Shown here: piece after piece, positions 26,086 through 34,535 of the stretch | Position numbering within the stretch: position 1 is the first letter of the stretch | How the letters are laid out: every line of letters begins with the position of its first letter | Origin: Ideonella aquatica | GTDB lineage: Bacteria > Pseudomonadota > Gammaproteobacteria > Burkholderiales > Burkholderiaceae_C | Direction of reading: 5' to 3' | DNA: 63,863 nucleotides | Assembly: GCF_018069755.1 (NCBI RefSeq) | Contig: NZ_JAGQDE010000022.1 | Coordinates: forward strand, 1-63,863 | The notes under the pieces: model-generated | Databases searched by the model: none | Told to the model about the DNA's origin: nothing | What the model saw: only the letters and a program-made list of their open reading frames with translations | Position numbers and translations under genes: made by a program

Positions 26086-27105
26086 TCACACCGTCTTCGT
26101 CACCTTGCTGAGGTGCCTCGGCTGGTCCGGGTCCAATCCCCGCGCCTCGGCCAGTTGCGCCGCCATCCCGTAGAACGCCTGGATCGCACACGCTGGATCC
26201 AACTCCGGCAAGGTGGCGGTGGGCAGCGTCAGATCCCTCTCCGGAACATCCGCAGGCGCCACCAGCAGCACAGCGGCACCCCGCTGGCGCATGTCGGCCG
26301 CCAGCGCGCGCAGTCCCGGTTGCGTGGGCCCACGCAGCGCAAAGATCAGCAGCGGGTAGCCGGGCTCGACCAGGGCCATCGGGCCGTGGCGGATTTCGGC
26401 GCTGCTGAAGGCTTCGGCCTGCAGGGCCGAGGTTTCCTTGAACTTCAGCGCGGCCTCCTGCGCCACCGACAGGCCCAGGCCGCGGCCCACCACCATCAGC
26501 TGGCGGGCGCCTTGCAGCACGGGCAGGGCGGCGGACCAGTCGGTCTGGGCGGCGCGGGTCAGGTCGTGCGGCAGTTCGGCCAGTGCGGCGTGCAGCGCGG
26601 CCGAGTCATGCCAGTGGGCGACCAGGCGGGCGGCGGCGGCCAGGCTGGCGATGAAGCTCTTGGTGGCGGCCACGCTGCGCTCGGGGCCGGCGTGCAGGCC
26701 GAGGGTCCACTCGGTGGCCTGGGCCAGCGGGGACGTGGTGTCGTTGACCAGGGCCACGGTGCAGGCGCCGCTGGCGCGCAGCGCGCGCATCGGCTCGACC
26801 ACGTCGGGGCTCTGGCCGGATTGCGACACGGCCACGGCCAGCGCGCCGGCGGTGCGCAGCGGCGCCTGGCCCAGCGTCAGCAGCGACAGCGGCAGCGAGG
26901 CCACCACGCAGCCCAGGCGCGCCATCACCAGGTAGGCCAGGTAGCTGGCGGCGTGGTCGCTGCTGCCGCGGGCCAGCGTCAGCGTCACCGCAGGCGACAA
27001 CGCGGCCAGATGGCGGCCCAGGGCGGCCAGGCGGGCGTCCTCGGCCAGGCCCTGGCGCTCGACCGCTGCAGCGGCCTCCAGCGCCTCATCGCGCATGCGG
27101 CTCAT
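26086..27105 (-). CDS. SIS-domain glucosamine-6-phosphate deaminase (NagB-II type)
   Basis: A 339-residue protein made of two SIS domains (about 30-170 and 190-330). ARGSSDHAASYLAYL and VAVSQSGQSPDVVEPM are sugar-phosphate-binding SIS motifs; ERSVAATKSF and LKFKETSALQAEAFSSAEIRHGP are typical of the isomerase half of glucosamine-6-phosphate synthase and of AgaS/NagB-II deaminases. It lacks the glutaminase domain. Next to NagA and a GlcNAc kinase, the likely reaction is glucosamine-6-phosphate to fructose-6-phosphate and ammonia. The ATG overlaps the NagA stop by four bases. Confidence 0.85.
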   Translation of the reverse strand: MSRMRDEALEAAAAVERQGLAEDARLAALGRHLAALSPAVTLTLARGSSDHAASYLAYLVMARLGCVVASLPLSLLTLGQAPLRTAGALAVAVSQSGQSPDVVEPMRALRASGACTVALVNDTTSPLAQATEWTLGLHAGPERSVAATKSFIASLAAAARLVAHWHDSAALHAALAELPHDLTRAAQTDWSAALPVLQGARQLMVVGRGLGLSVAQEAALKFKETSALQAEAFSSAEIRHGPMALVEPGYPLLIFALRGPTQPGLRALAADMRQRGAAVLLVAPADVPERDLTLPTATLPELDPACAIQAFYGMAAQLAEARGLDPDQPRHLSKVTKTV

Positions 27106-28208
27106 CGCGGCAGCTCCCGACCGGCGACGAACACCGATTGCAGCTGCAGATGGTGGTCCAGCAGCACCAGGTCGGCGTCGGCGCCGGGGCTGAGGCGCCC
27201 GCGGGTGGTTTCACCCAGGTAGTCGGCCGGGAAGCGCGAGACGCGATCGCTGGCGTCGGCCAGCGACAGGCCCAGGCCCACCAGGTGGCGCAGCGCGCGG
27301 TCCATGGTCAGCGCGCTGCCGGCCAGCGTGCCGTCGGCCAGACGCACGCCACCGGCGCAGTGGTGCACGGTCTGGCGGCCTAGGCGGAATGCGCCGTCGG
27401 GCATGCCGGCGGCGGCGGTGGCGTCGGTCACCGCATGCACGCGCGGGATGGCGCGCAGCGCGGCCAGCAGTGCGCCGGGGTGCACGTGCAGGCCGTCGGG
27501 GATCAGCTCGGCATGCTGCGCATGCGCCAGCGCCGCGCCCACCAGGCCGGGCGCGCGGTGGTGTAGGCCGGACATGGCGTTGAAGAGGTGGGTGAAGCCG
27601 CTGGCGCCGGCGGCCAGCGCGGCCACGCCCTGCTCGTAGCTGGCCTCGCTGTGGCCGATCTGCACGCGCAGGCCGCGCGCCACCAACTGCGGGATCAAGG
27701 CCAGGTGGCCACGCTCCTCGGGCGCCAGCGTGACCACGCGCAGCGGGGCGCGGGCGCAGAAGTCGTCCAGCTCGGCCAGCGTGGCGGCGTGGGTGTCGGG
27801 GGGCTGCGCGCCCAGGCGCTGCGGGCTGAGCCAGGGGCCCTCCAGGTGCACGCCCAGCACGCGCGCGCCGTCGCCCGGGCCATCGGCCATGGCGGCGGCG
27901 ACGCCGTCCAGCGCCTGCTGCACCTCGGCGGTGGGTGCGGTCATCGTGGTGGCCAGCAGCGCGGTGGTGCCGTGGCGCGCATGCAGGCGGGCCAGGGTGC
28001 GCACGGCGTTGGCGCCCTCCATGGCGTCGGCGCCGCCGCCGCCGTGCACATGCAGGTCGATGAAGCCGGGCAGGGCGATCGGCAGCGCGGGGTCGGGCTG
28101 CTCGATCGGGTCGCCGTCCAGGGCCTGGATCTGCGCATCGAAGCGCAGCAGGCCGCGGCGCCAGCCGTCGGGCGTCAGCAGGTTGGCGTGCAGGGTGGTC
28201 AGGGTCAT
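27102..28208 (-). CDS. nagA: N-acetylglucosamine-6-phosphate deacetylase
   Basis: A 368-residue amidohydrolase. Metal and substrate motifs are in order: DLHVHGGGG (about residues 52-60), GVHLEGPW, IGHSEA, HLFNAMSG and VTDATAAAG, whose aspartate is the catalytic base. The length is that of NagA. The protein removes acetate from GlcNAc-6-phosphate, giving glucosamine-6-phosphate for the SIS deaminase downstream. It is coupled to the kinase gene upstream and the deaminase gene downstream by four-base overlaps. Confidence 0.93.
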   Translation of the reverse strand: MTLTTLHANLLTPDGWRRGLLRFDAQIQALDGDPIEQPDPALPIALPGFIDLHVHGGGGADAMEGANAVRTLARLHARHGTTALLATTMTAPTAEVQQALDGVAAAMADGPGDGARVLGVHLEGPWLSPQRLGAQPPDTHAATLAELDDFCARAPLRVVTLAPEERGHLALIPQLVARGLRVQIGHSEASYEQGVAALAAGASGFTHLFNAMSGLHHRAPGLVGAALAHAQHAELIPDGLHVHPGALLAALRAIPRVHAVTDATAAAGMPDGAFRLGRQTVHHCAGGVRLADGTLAGSALTMDRALRHLVGLGLSLADASDRVSRFPADYLGETTRGRLSPGADADLVLLDHHLQLQSVFVAGRELPR

Positions 28209-29089
28209 GACTCAGTGTGCGAAAGATGTTGGCGCAGCAGGATCAGGGCGCCGTCGGCGGCGTCGCCGCGCGGCGGCTGCAGGCGCTTGCGAAAGTCTTC
28301 AGGCAGCCAGGGCATCAGCGGCGCGGCCAGACCGCCGCACAGCGACAGCGGCAGATCGCCCTGGGGCACCAGCGCGTCGGCCAGACGCACCACCTCCACC
28401 GCGGCCTGGGTCACCCAGGACCTGGCCAGGGCGTCGGTGGCAGCGTGGGCCAGCACCAGCGGCGCCAGGCTGGCGAACTGGCCCTGGCTGGCCTGGCCCA
28501 GCCAGGTGCGCAGGCTGTCGGGGACGGCGCCGCAGCGCTGGGCCACGGCGTGGGACAGCGCGTCGGCACGGGCGCGGCCGTCCAGCACCTGCTGCAGATG
28601 GGCGGCCGCGCGCAGGCCCAACCAGGCGCCGCTGCCTTCGTCACCGGCCGGGAAGCCCCAGCCGCCCACCTCGCGCCGCCGGCCATGGGCGTCCAGGCTC
28701 AGACCCACGCTGCCGGTGCCCATGGCCACCACCGCACCGGGCTGGCCGCCGTGGGCGCCCAACAGCGTGGTCAGCGCGTCGCTGGCCAGGCACAGCGCGG
28801 CGCAGCCGGGATCAGCCTCCACAAAGGCCGCCGCCCAGGGCGGGTTGTTGGCACCGGCCAGGCCCAGGCCCAGCGCGATGTGCTGCCAGGGCGGCAGGGC
28901 CAGGCCCTGCTGGGCGAAGGCGTCGGTCAGTGCGTCACGCACCGCCTGCCAAGCGCGGTCGCTGCCATGCATCAGGGCCGACGCACCGGCGCGGCCGTGG
29001 CCGATGGGGGTGCCGGCGGCGTCGGTCACCCGCACGCGCGTGCCGGTGCCGCCGCCATCGACGCCGGCCAGGTAGCGGGGCTTCGTCAT
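28205..29089 (-). CDS. N-acetylglucosamine kinase (BadF/BadG/BcrA/BcrD family)
   Basis: A 294-residue sugar kinase of the ASKHA fold. The phosphate-1 motif is GVDGGGTGTR at about residues 9-18; VAMGTGSVGL is the adenosine-side motif; GGWGFPAGDEGSGAWLG is the family signature of GlcNAc/glucosamine kinases. In this operon it would make GlcNAc-6-phosphate for NagA. The ATG at 29087-29089 overlaps the stop of the membrane-protein gene (ATGA); the longer open frame upstream is a shadow. Confidence 0.88.
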   Translation of the reverse strand: MTKPRYLAGVDGGGTGTRVRVTDAAGTPIGHGRAGASALMHGSDRAWQAVRDALTDAFAQQGLALPPWQHIALGLGLAGANNPPWAAAFVEADPGCAALCLASDALTTLLGAHGGQPGAVVAMGTGSVGLSLDAHGRRREVGGWGFPAGDEGSGAWLGLRAAAHLQQVLDGRARADALSHAVAQRCGAVPDSLRTWLGQASQGQFASLAPLVLAHAATDALARSWVTQAAVEVVRLADALVPQGDLPLSLCGGLAAPLMPWLPEDFRKRLQPPRGDAADGALILLRQHLSHTES

Positions 29090-30210
29090 AGCCGCACCAC
29101 AATGCCACGCCGCCACAGCCACCAGCCCGGCAGCCAGCAGGCGCCGGTGTAGGCCAGCGCGTAGAGCAGCGAACCCGGCTTGTCGCCGGCCCAGGACTGG
29201 AAGCCACGCTGGTACAGCCACTCCATCAGCGAGCTGCCATGCACCGGCGTCAGCCACAGGACCGCATTGCCCACCTCGCTGAGCAGGTAGATGGCCAGCG
29301 GGTTCATGCCAAAGACCTGCCACACCCACAGGCCGCGGCGCCAGCCGCGGCGGTCGATCAGCGTGGTCAGCGCGGCCAGGATCAGCCCGTCCAGGCCGAT
29401 GGTCAGCAGCCCATAGCTGGGGGTCCAGAGCTTCTTGTTGATCGGCAGCAGCGCGTTCCAGGCCAGCGCCAGCCCCACGGCGGTGGCGCCCACCACCACC
29501 AGCGGTGCCAGCGACCGCGTTGGTGCGGCGCGCAGCCAGCGCGTGGCGCCGTAGCCGGCCAGTACATGCACGGTGGCGGCGAAGGTGCCCAGCAGGCCTT
29601 CAGGGTCGTAGGGCAGGCCTTCGCCCTGGTAGATGTGGCCGGCGCCGAACAGCCACAGGTCCAGGCGGCGCGCGGCGTTGCCTGCCAGCGTGAGGTCGCC
29701 ACCGATCAGCAGCACCGCCCAGGTCCCCAGCAGCGCGATCACGCTGTAGGCGATGGCGCCGCGCCGGCCGCCCCACAGCAGCACCGCCGCGGCCAGCGCC
29801 TGGCACAGCGCAATGCGCTGCAGCACGCCGGGAATGCGGGCGGTGGCCAGTGGGCGCAGCATCCAGCCGCCGTCGGGCGCGGCCTGCACGAACGGAAAGT
29901 AGTACAGCAGCAGGCCGCAGCCGAACAACAGGGCCGAGCGGCGCAGCACGCGGGCGAAGGCCACGCCTCGGCCGGCCTGTGCGCTGCGCTCCAGCGAGAA
30001 GGCCATCGCCGCGCCGACGATGAACAGGAAGCTGGGAAAGACCAGATCGGTCAGCGTGAAGCCATGCCAGCGCGCGTGCAGGAGTTGCCCATAGGACAGC
30101 TGCTCGCTGAGCGACATGTTGACCACGATCATCAGCGCGACCGTCAGGCCGCGCATCACGTCCAGGGCGAGCGAGCGTGAGGTGTCGGGGGACGGGGGGA
30201 CGGCGGACAT
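29086..30210 (-). CDS. nagX: NagX-like membrane protein (DUF5009/HGSNAT family)
   Basis: A 374-residue protein with about ten membrane helices. It begins with SLALDVMRGLTVALMIVVN and contains DLVFPSFLFIVGAAMAFS, RIPGVLQRIALCQ and VFGMNPLAIYLLSE, the hallmarks of the heparan-alpha-glucosaminide acetyltransferase relatives. In GlcNAc operons this protein is called NagX and is thought to help GlcNAc cross or be modified at the inner membrane; no activity is proved. The start at 30210 (MSAVPPSPDTSRS) is preferred over 30291. It is first in the operon nagX, kinase, nagA, deaminase. Confidence 0.82.
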   Translation of the reverse strand: MSAVPPSPDTSRSLALDVMRGLTVALMIVVNMSLSEQLSYGQLLHARWHGFTLTDLVFPSFLFIVGAAMAFSLERSAQAGRGVAFARVLRRSALLFGCGLLLYYFPFVQAAPDGGWMLRPLATARIPGVLQRIALCQALAAAVLLWGGRRGAIAYSVIALLGTWAVLLIGGDLTLAGNAARRLDLWLFGAGHIYQGEGLPYDPEGLLGTFAATVHVLAGYGATRWLRAAPTRSLAPLVVVGATAVGLALAWNALLPINKKLWTPSYGLLTIGLDGLILAALTTLIDRRGWRRGLWVWQVFGMNPLAIYLLSEVGNAVLWLTPVHGSSLMEWLYQRGFQSWAGDKPGSLLYALAYTGACWLPGWWLWRRGIVVRL

Positions 30211-30408
30211 CGGTACCCAAGTTAGCATCCCCGGCGCGCCAAGGCCAGCCGCGCTGATGGGCCAGGGGGCCCGCGCAAGTGCCTGATTCATCAGGGCCAG
30301 CGTCGGGCGGCCTTACGCATCATTACCCCGCCGGGCGAATTCCAGATCTGCGGGGCGCGCGCAGGTTCACCGAAGATTACAAAAACTTGCCCGGCGGCGG
30401 ACCGGTGA
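30211..30408. promoter_or_regulatory. Promoter region of the nag operon
   Basis: The 198-base gap between nagX and the kinase gene. On the minus strand it holds GGCAAGTTTTTGTAAT (30376-30391), which resembles the E. coli OmpR site (ACTTTTTGTTACA) and is matched in 13 of 16 positions upstream of the operon at 41242. A second box, CTTACGCATCATTACCC on the plus strand (30312-30328), matches the same distant region in 13 of 17. There is also a perfect CCTGAT-TC-ATCAGG palindrome at 30282-30295. The OmpR-type regulator at 31841 is the natural candidate for binding. Confidence 0.5.
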
Positions 30409-31878
30409 TCAGGCCGGCAGTCGGATCCGCGCCACGAATCCGCCCTCGGGGTGGTTGGCCAGCAGCAGCTCGCCGCCCTGGGCCTGCACCAGGTTGCGCG
30501 CAATGCCCAGGCCCAGGCCCATGCCGCTGGCATTGTGTTCGCGGCCCTGCGACAGGCGCAGGTGCGGGTCGAACAGGCGCGGCAAGGCCTCGTCGGGCAC
30601 GCCGGGGCCGTGGTCACGCACGGCGATCTCGATCTCGGTGCCCTCGCGGTGCACCGACACCTCGGGGCGCTCGCCGTAGAACAAGGCGTTGTCCAGCAGA
30701 TTGCCCAGCGCGCGCTTGAGCGCCAGCGGCTTGGCGCGCACCGTCAGGCCCGCCGGCGTGAAGGCCACCGCGTGGCCGGACAGCTGCGCGCCGCGCACCA
30801 GGCGGCTGATCAGGGCATCCAGGCGCACGTCCACCACATCCTCGTGGATGTCGCTGTCGCTGACGTTCTGCAGCGCGCCCTTGACCATCATGTCGAGCTC
30901 GTCGAGGTCTTCCTCGAACTCGCTGCGCAGCGTGTCGTCGTCCAGCAGCTCCGAGCGCAGCTTGAGCCGCGTGATGGGGGTGCGCAGGTCGTGCGAGATG
31001 GCGACGAACAGGCGCTCGCGGTCTTCCAGGTAGTTGTGGATGCGCTGCTGCATGGCGCGAAAGGCGCGGGCGGTGTTGATGAACTCGCGGCTGCCGGTGT
31101 CGGGCAGCACCGGCATCGGTTCACCCCGGCCGATCGCGGTGGCGGCGTCGGACAGCTGAGCCAGCGGGCGGATGATGCCGCGCAGCACGAACAGCATCAG
31201 CAGCAGCAGCGCCACCGCCAGCGAGATGCCGGGCAGCAGCAGGCGCTCGGCGCTGAAGGCGTCGCTGCCGTCCAGGAAGTAGGGGTTGGGCATCAGCGTG
31301 GCCAGCAGCAGCCAGTGGCCGGGCTCCAGCTCGGTCTGCACCAGCAGCACTGGCGCCGGCTGCGGCAGCAGCAGCTGCTGGGCCCACAGCTCGGGCAGCT
31401 CCACCAGGCGCGCCCCGGCGGGGCTGACCTGCACCTCACCGGGCCACGAAAAGGCCAGCTGCAGGCCCGGCAGGCTGGCCAGGTCGGCGTGCAGCGTGCG
31501 CGCCAGCGAGCCCAGCGCCTGCTCGGCCAGCGCGGCCGGGGCGATCGGCCGCACCGGCACCGGCGCGTCGTTCAACCACAGCAGGAAGCGCGCGCCACCC
31601 ATGTCGCGCTGCTGCTGCACCACCAGCGGCCGGTAGCTGGCCGGCACGCTGCGCAGCGAGCGGATGGTGTGGGCCGCGCCGTGGCCCAGCACCTGGGCGG
31701 CGGCCTCGGCCTCGGCGCGGCGGTCGGCGCGCAACTGGGCGTTCCACAGCGCGCCCAGCGCCAGCTGCACCACCAGCACGCCGCCAACCAGCAGCAGCGA
31801 CAGCCGACCCATCATCGAGGTCGGCCAGCCGCCGCGCACCTCAGACGGCACCGGAGACGACCTCGGCGGCAAAGACAT
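30409..31878 (-). CDS. Sensor histidine kinase (EnvZ-like)
   Basis: A 489-residue membrane kinase. Helix one is near residues 22-45 and helix two near 208-232, with a periplasmic region of about 160 residues between them. A HAMP linker follows (RPLAQLSDAATAIGRGE). The phospho-acceptor histidine is in FVAISHDLRTPITRLKLRSELL, which is the EnvZ type. The ATPase domain has RALGNLLDNALFYG, RDHGPGV and GMGLGLGIAR. The gene starts 38 bases inside the end of the regulator gene. An in-frame start nearer the first helix is possible (MMGRLSLLLV). Confidence 0.92.
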   Translation of the reverse strand: MSLPPRSSPVPSEVRGGWPTSMMGRLSLLLVGGVLVVQLALGALWNAQLRADRRAEAEAAAQVLGHGAAHTIRSLRSVPASYRPLVVQQQRDMGGARFLLWLNDAPVPVRPIAPAALAEQALGSLARTLHADLASLPGLQLAFSWPGEVQVSPAGARLVELPELWAQQLLLPQPAPVLLVQTELEPGHWLLLATLMPNPYFLDGSDAFSAERLLLPGISLAVALLLLMLFVLRGIIRPLAQLSDAATAIGRGEPMPVLPDTGSREFINTARAFRAMQQRIHNYLEDRERLFVAISHDLRTPITRLKLRSELLDDDTLRSEFEEDLDELDMMVKGALQNVSDSDIHEDVVDVRLDALISRLVRGAQLSGHAVAFTPAGLTVRAKPLALKRALGNLLDNALFYGERPEVSVHREGTEIEIAVRDHGPGVPDEALPRLFDPHLRLSQGREHNASGMGLGLGIARNLVQAQGGELLLANHPEGGFVARIRLPA

Positions 31879-32557
31879 AGCCGGCGCCGCGCACCGTCTT
31901 GATCAGGTGTGGCTGCTTGCCGTCGTCGCCCAGGCGCAGGCGCAGGCGGCTGATCTGCACGTCGAGCGAGCGGTCCAGCGGGCCCGATTCGCGGCCGCGG
32001 GTCTGCTCGCAGAGCTGGTCGCGGTCGAGGATCACGCCGGGGTGTTCGACGAAGCAGCGCAGCAGCTGGAAATCCAGGCCGGTGAGCACCACCGGCTGGC
32101 CCTGGGCATCGACCACGGTGCGCTCGACCAGGTCCAGCGTGAAGCCCGCGAAGCGGTGAAAGCGCAGCGCGGGCGACAGCTCGGCGCCGCTGCGGCGCAG
32201 GATGGCCTTGATGCGCGCCAGCAGCTCGCGCGGGCTGTAGGGCTTGGCCATGTAGTCGTCGGCGCCGATCTCCAGGCCGACCACCCGGTCGGTCTCGTCG
32301 GCACTGGCGGTGAGCATGATGATGGCCACCTTGGGCGCGCGGGCGCGCACCTCGCGGCACAGCGCGAAGCCGTCGGTGTCGGGCAGCATCACGTCCAGGA
32401 TGACCAGCGCCAGCTCATCGGCATGGCGCAGGAACTCGGCCATGAAGCTGGCGCCGTCGTGGGCCACCAGCACCTCGAACTGGTTCTTCTCAAGGTAGGT
32501 CTTGAGCAACTGGCGGGTTTTCTGGTCGTCGTCGACGACAAGGATCTGGCGTCCCAT
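31841..32557 (-). CDS. OmpR-family response regulator
   Basis: A 238-residue regulator. The receiver (about 1-120) has VVDDD near the start, the phospho-acceptor in VILDVMLPDTDG and the lysine in MAKPYSPREL. The DNA-binding domain (about 140-230) has LTGLDFQLLRCF, RSLDVQISRLRLRLG and VRGAGYVF. It resembles OmpR and the GltR/GtrS-type sugar regulators. It lies between a solute-binding-protein gene (12 bases upstream) and its kinase. Possible target boxes lie before both GlcNAc operons. Confidence 0.92.
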   Translation of the reverse strand: MGRQILVVDDDQKTRQLLKTYLEKNQFEVLVAHDGASFMAEFLRHADELALVILDVMLPDTDGFALCREVRARAPKVAIIMLTASADETDRVVGLEIGADDYMAKPYSPRELLARIKAILRRSGAELSPALRFHRFAGFTLDLVERTVVDAQGQPVVLTGLDFQLLRCFVEHPGVILDRDQLCEQTRGRESGPLDRSLDVQISRLRLRLGDDGKQPHLIKTVRGAGYVFAAEVVSGAV

Positions 32558-32569
32558 GGGTGTGTCGGT

Positions 32570-33814
32570 TCAGTCGTCAGTGGCGCGTTGGGGCAGGGTG
32601 CGCAGCACGGCGGCCAGGCGCTGCTGCAGGGAGGCGGGCGTGGCCTGCTCATCCAGGAAGAAACGGCGCAGCTCGTCGACCAGGGCCTCCTTGCTGGCCT
32701 CGTCGGTGGCCATGCGGTGGACCATGCTGGGCGCGCGCTGGGCGGCGCCCTGGGCAAAGCTCAGCCAGGAGTCGCGGGCACAGGTATCCAGGCGGGCCGG
32801 GTCGGTGTCGCGGCGCACCGGCACCGAGCCCTTGACGGCGTTGTAGTCGGCCTGCACCGCGGGCGACACCAGCAGCCGCGCCAGGCGCTCCTGGGCCGGG
32901 CTGCGGGCGTAGTCGTTGGTGAACATGCCCAGCGAGTCGATGCTGTAGAGGTGCTGGCGCTGGGTGCCGGGCCAGGTGCTGCAGACCACGTCCTGGTCCA
33001 GCCGGGCGCCCAGCGCCAGCAGCTCGCCCTTGGCCCAGTCGCCCATCAGCAGCATCGCCGCCTCGCCGCGCTGCAGGCGGCGGACCTCATCGGTCCAGGG
33101 GCGGTCAACGGCGGCACCGCCGATCCAGCCGCGCAACTGGCGCAGGCGGCGCAGCGCGGTGGCCAGGCGCGGGTCGGCGGCGGCGGCGGGGTCGTGGCGC
33201 ACGAACAGCGCGCGGTGCAGAGCCACACCGCCCTCGGCCAGGATCATCGCCTCGGCCAGACCGGCCACCTGCCAGGGCTCGCTGCTCTGCGCCAGCGGCA
33301 CCACGCCAGCGGCCTTCAGCGCGGCCACGGTGCGTTCCAGCTCGGCCCAGTTGGTGGGGGCTTTCAGGCCCAGGCGGTCGAAGGTGGGCTTGTGCAGGTA
33401 CAGCGCGTTGGCGCGGTGGATGCCCAGCGGCGCCGCCACCGTGTGGCCGCGGTGGCGCAGCAGCGCGGCCACCGGGGGCAGCAGCTGCTGGGGCCAGGTG
33501 CCGGCGACGTTGTCGAGCTCGAGCAGCACGCCCACCTCGGCCCAGTCGGCGATCGAGCGGCCGATGATCTGCGTGGCATCGGGCGCATCGCCGGCCAGCA
33601 CGCGGCTGCGCAGCACCTTGCCGGCGCCCTGGCCGGCACCGCCGGGCACGGCCGCGTCGCGCCAGGCGATGTCCTCGGCGGCCGCATGCGCGGCCAGCAC
33701 CTCCACCGCGCGGCGCTCGCTGGCCGAGGTCCACCAGTGCAGCACCTGCAGCGGCGTGGCCGCGGCGGCGGCCAGCGGCAGCATCAGCACAAGGGTGGAC
33801 AGGGCAGGGCGCAC
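32570..33814 (-). CDS. Sugar-binding protein linked to a two-component system
   Basis: A 414-residue periplasmic binding protein with a signal peptide of about 18 residues (MRPALSTLVLMLPLAAAAA). The mature start LQVLHWWTSASERRAVEVL, the IIGRSIADWAEVGVL segment, LLMGDWAKGELLALG and PVRRDTDPARLDTCARDSW place it with gluco-type CUT1 binding proteins, although it is divergent. It has no permease or ATPase beside it. It is followed directly by the regulator and kinase genes, so a sensor role, presenting sugar to the kinase, is plausible. Confidence 0.8.
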   Translation of the reverse strand: MRPALSTLVLMLPLAAAAATPLQVLHWWTSASERRAVEVLAAHAAAEDIAWRDAAVPGGAGQGAGKVLRSRVLAGDAPDATQIIGRSIADWAEVGVLLELDNVAGTWPQQLLPPVAALLRHRGHTVAAPLGIHRANALYLHKPTFDRLGLKAPTNWAELERTVAALKAAGVVPLAQSSEPWQVAGLAEAMILAEGGVALHRALFVRHDPAAAADPRLATALRRLRQLRGWIGGAAVDRPWTDEVRRLQRGEAAMLLMGDWAKGELLALGARLDQDVVCSTWPGTQRQHLYSIDSLGMFTNDYARSPAQERLARLLVSPAVQADYNAVKGSVPVRRDTDPARLDTCARDSWLSFAQGAAQRAPSMVHRMATDEASKEALVDELRRFFLDEQATPASLQQRLAAVLRTLPQRATDD

Positions 33815-33842
33815 GGCGGCATTGTCTGCCCAGACCGGCGCG

Positions 33843-34535
33843 TCAGCGGGCCAGGGCGCGCTGCACCGCGTCGCGCGCGGCGGCGCTCATCACGCGGTAG
33901 CCGGCGGCGGTGGGGTGCACGCCGTCCTCGGCCAGGGCCTGGGCGATGCCGCCGTCGGCATCGGCCAGCGGCGTGTGTAGCTCCAGCAGCACCAGGCCTT
34001 GCTGCTGGGCGTAGCGGCGCAGCAGGTGGTTCAGTTCAATGATGGGCGCGCGCGGGTCGATCGCGGGTGCCCACCAGTAGCGGCTGGCCGGCGGCACGGT
34101 GCCGATCACCACGCGGATGCCATGCGCGCGTGCCAGCTCGGCCATCGAGGCGATGTTCCCGGCGATGGCCTCCACGGTGGCAGGGCCGGTGTTGCCGGCG
34201 ATGTCGTTGGTGCCGGCGATGATCACCAGCACCCGCGGCGCCAGCGCGATCACGTCCTGGCGCAGGCGCAGCAGCATCTGCGGCGTGGTCTGGCCGCTGA
34301 TGCCGCGGTTGATCCAGCCGCCGGGCGCAAAGGGATCGGGCGCGTCGTGGCTCCAGTGCTCGGTGATCGAATCGCCCAGCACGACCACGCGGGCCTCACC
34401 CGCGCGCGGCGCGCCCAGCGCGACATTGGCCTCGCGGTAGCGGCCCAGCTGGGCCCAGTCCTCGGGCGGGGGGGCGGCGGTGCTCATCAGGGGCAGGGTC
34501 AGCAGCAGGGACAGGAGCAGGCGGTGGATCATCAT
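33843..34535 (-). CDS. Exported SGNH/GDSL hydrolase
   Basis: A 230-residue protein with a signal peptide of about 20 residues. The blocks of SGNH esterases are present: VVVLGDSITEHW (catalytic Ser), NRGISGQTT (Gly), IIAGTNDIAG (Asn) and DGVHPTAAGY (Asp and His). Substrates in the family are acyl or acetyl esters. Next to GH20 it may remove acetyl or other esters from chitin-derived or mixed polysaccharide fragments. It begins with overlapping ATG codons; the first, at 34535, gives an ATGA overlap with GH20. Confidence 0.85.
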   Translation of the reverse strand: MMIHRLLLSLLLTLPLMSTAAPPPEDWAQLGRYREANVALGAPRAGEARVVVLGDSITEHWSHDAPDPFAPGGWINRGISGQTTPQMLLRLRQDVIALAPRVLVIIAGTNDIAGNTGPATVEAIAGNIASMAELARAHGIRVVIGTVPPASRYWWAPAIDPRAPIIELNHLLRRYAQQQGLVLLELHTPLADADGGIAQALAEDGVHPTAAGYRVMSAAARDAVQRALAR

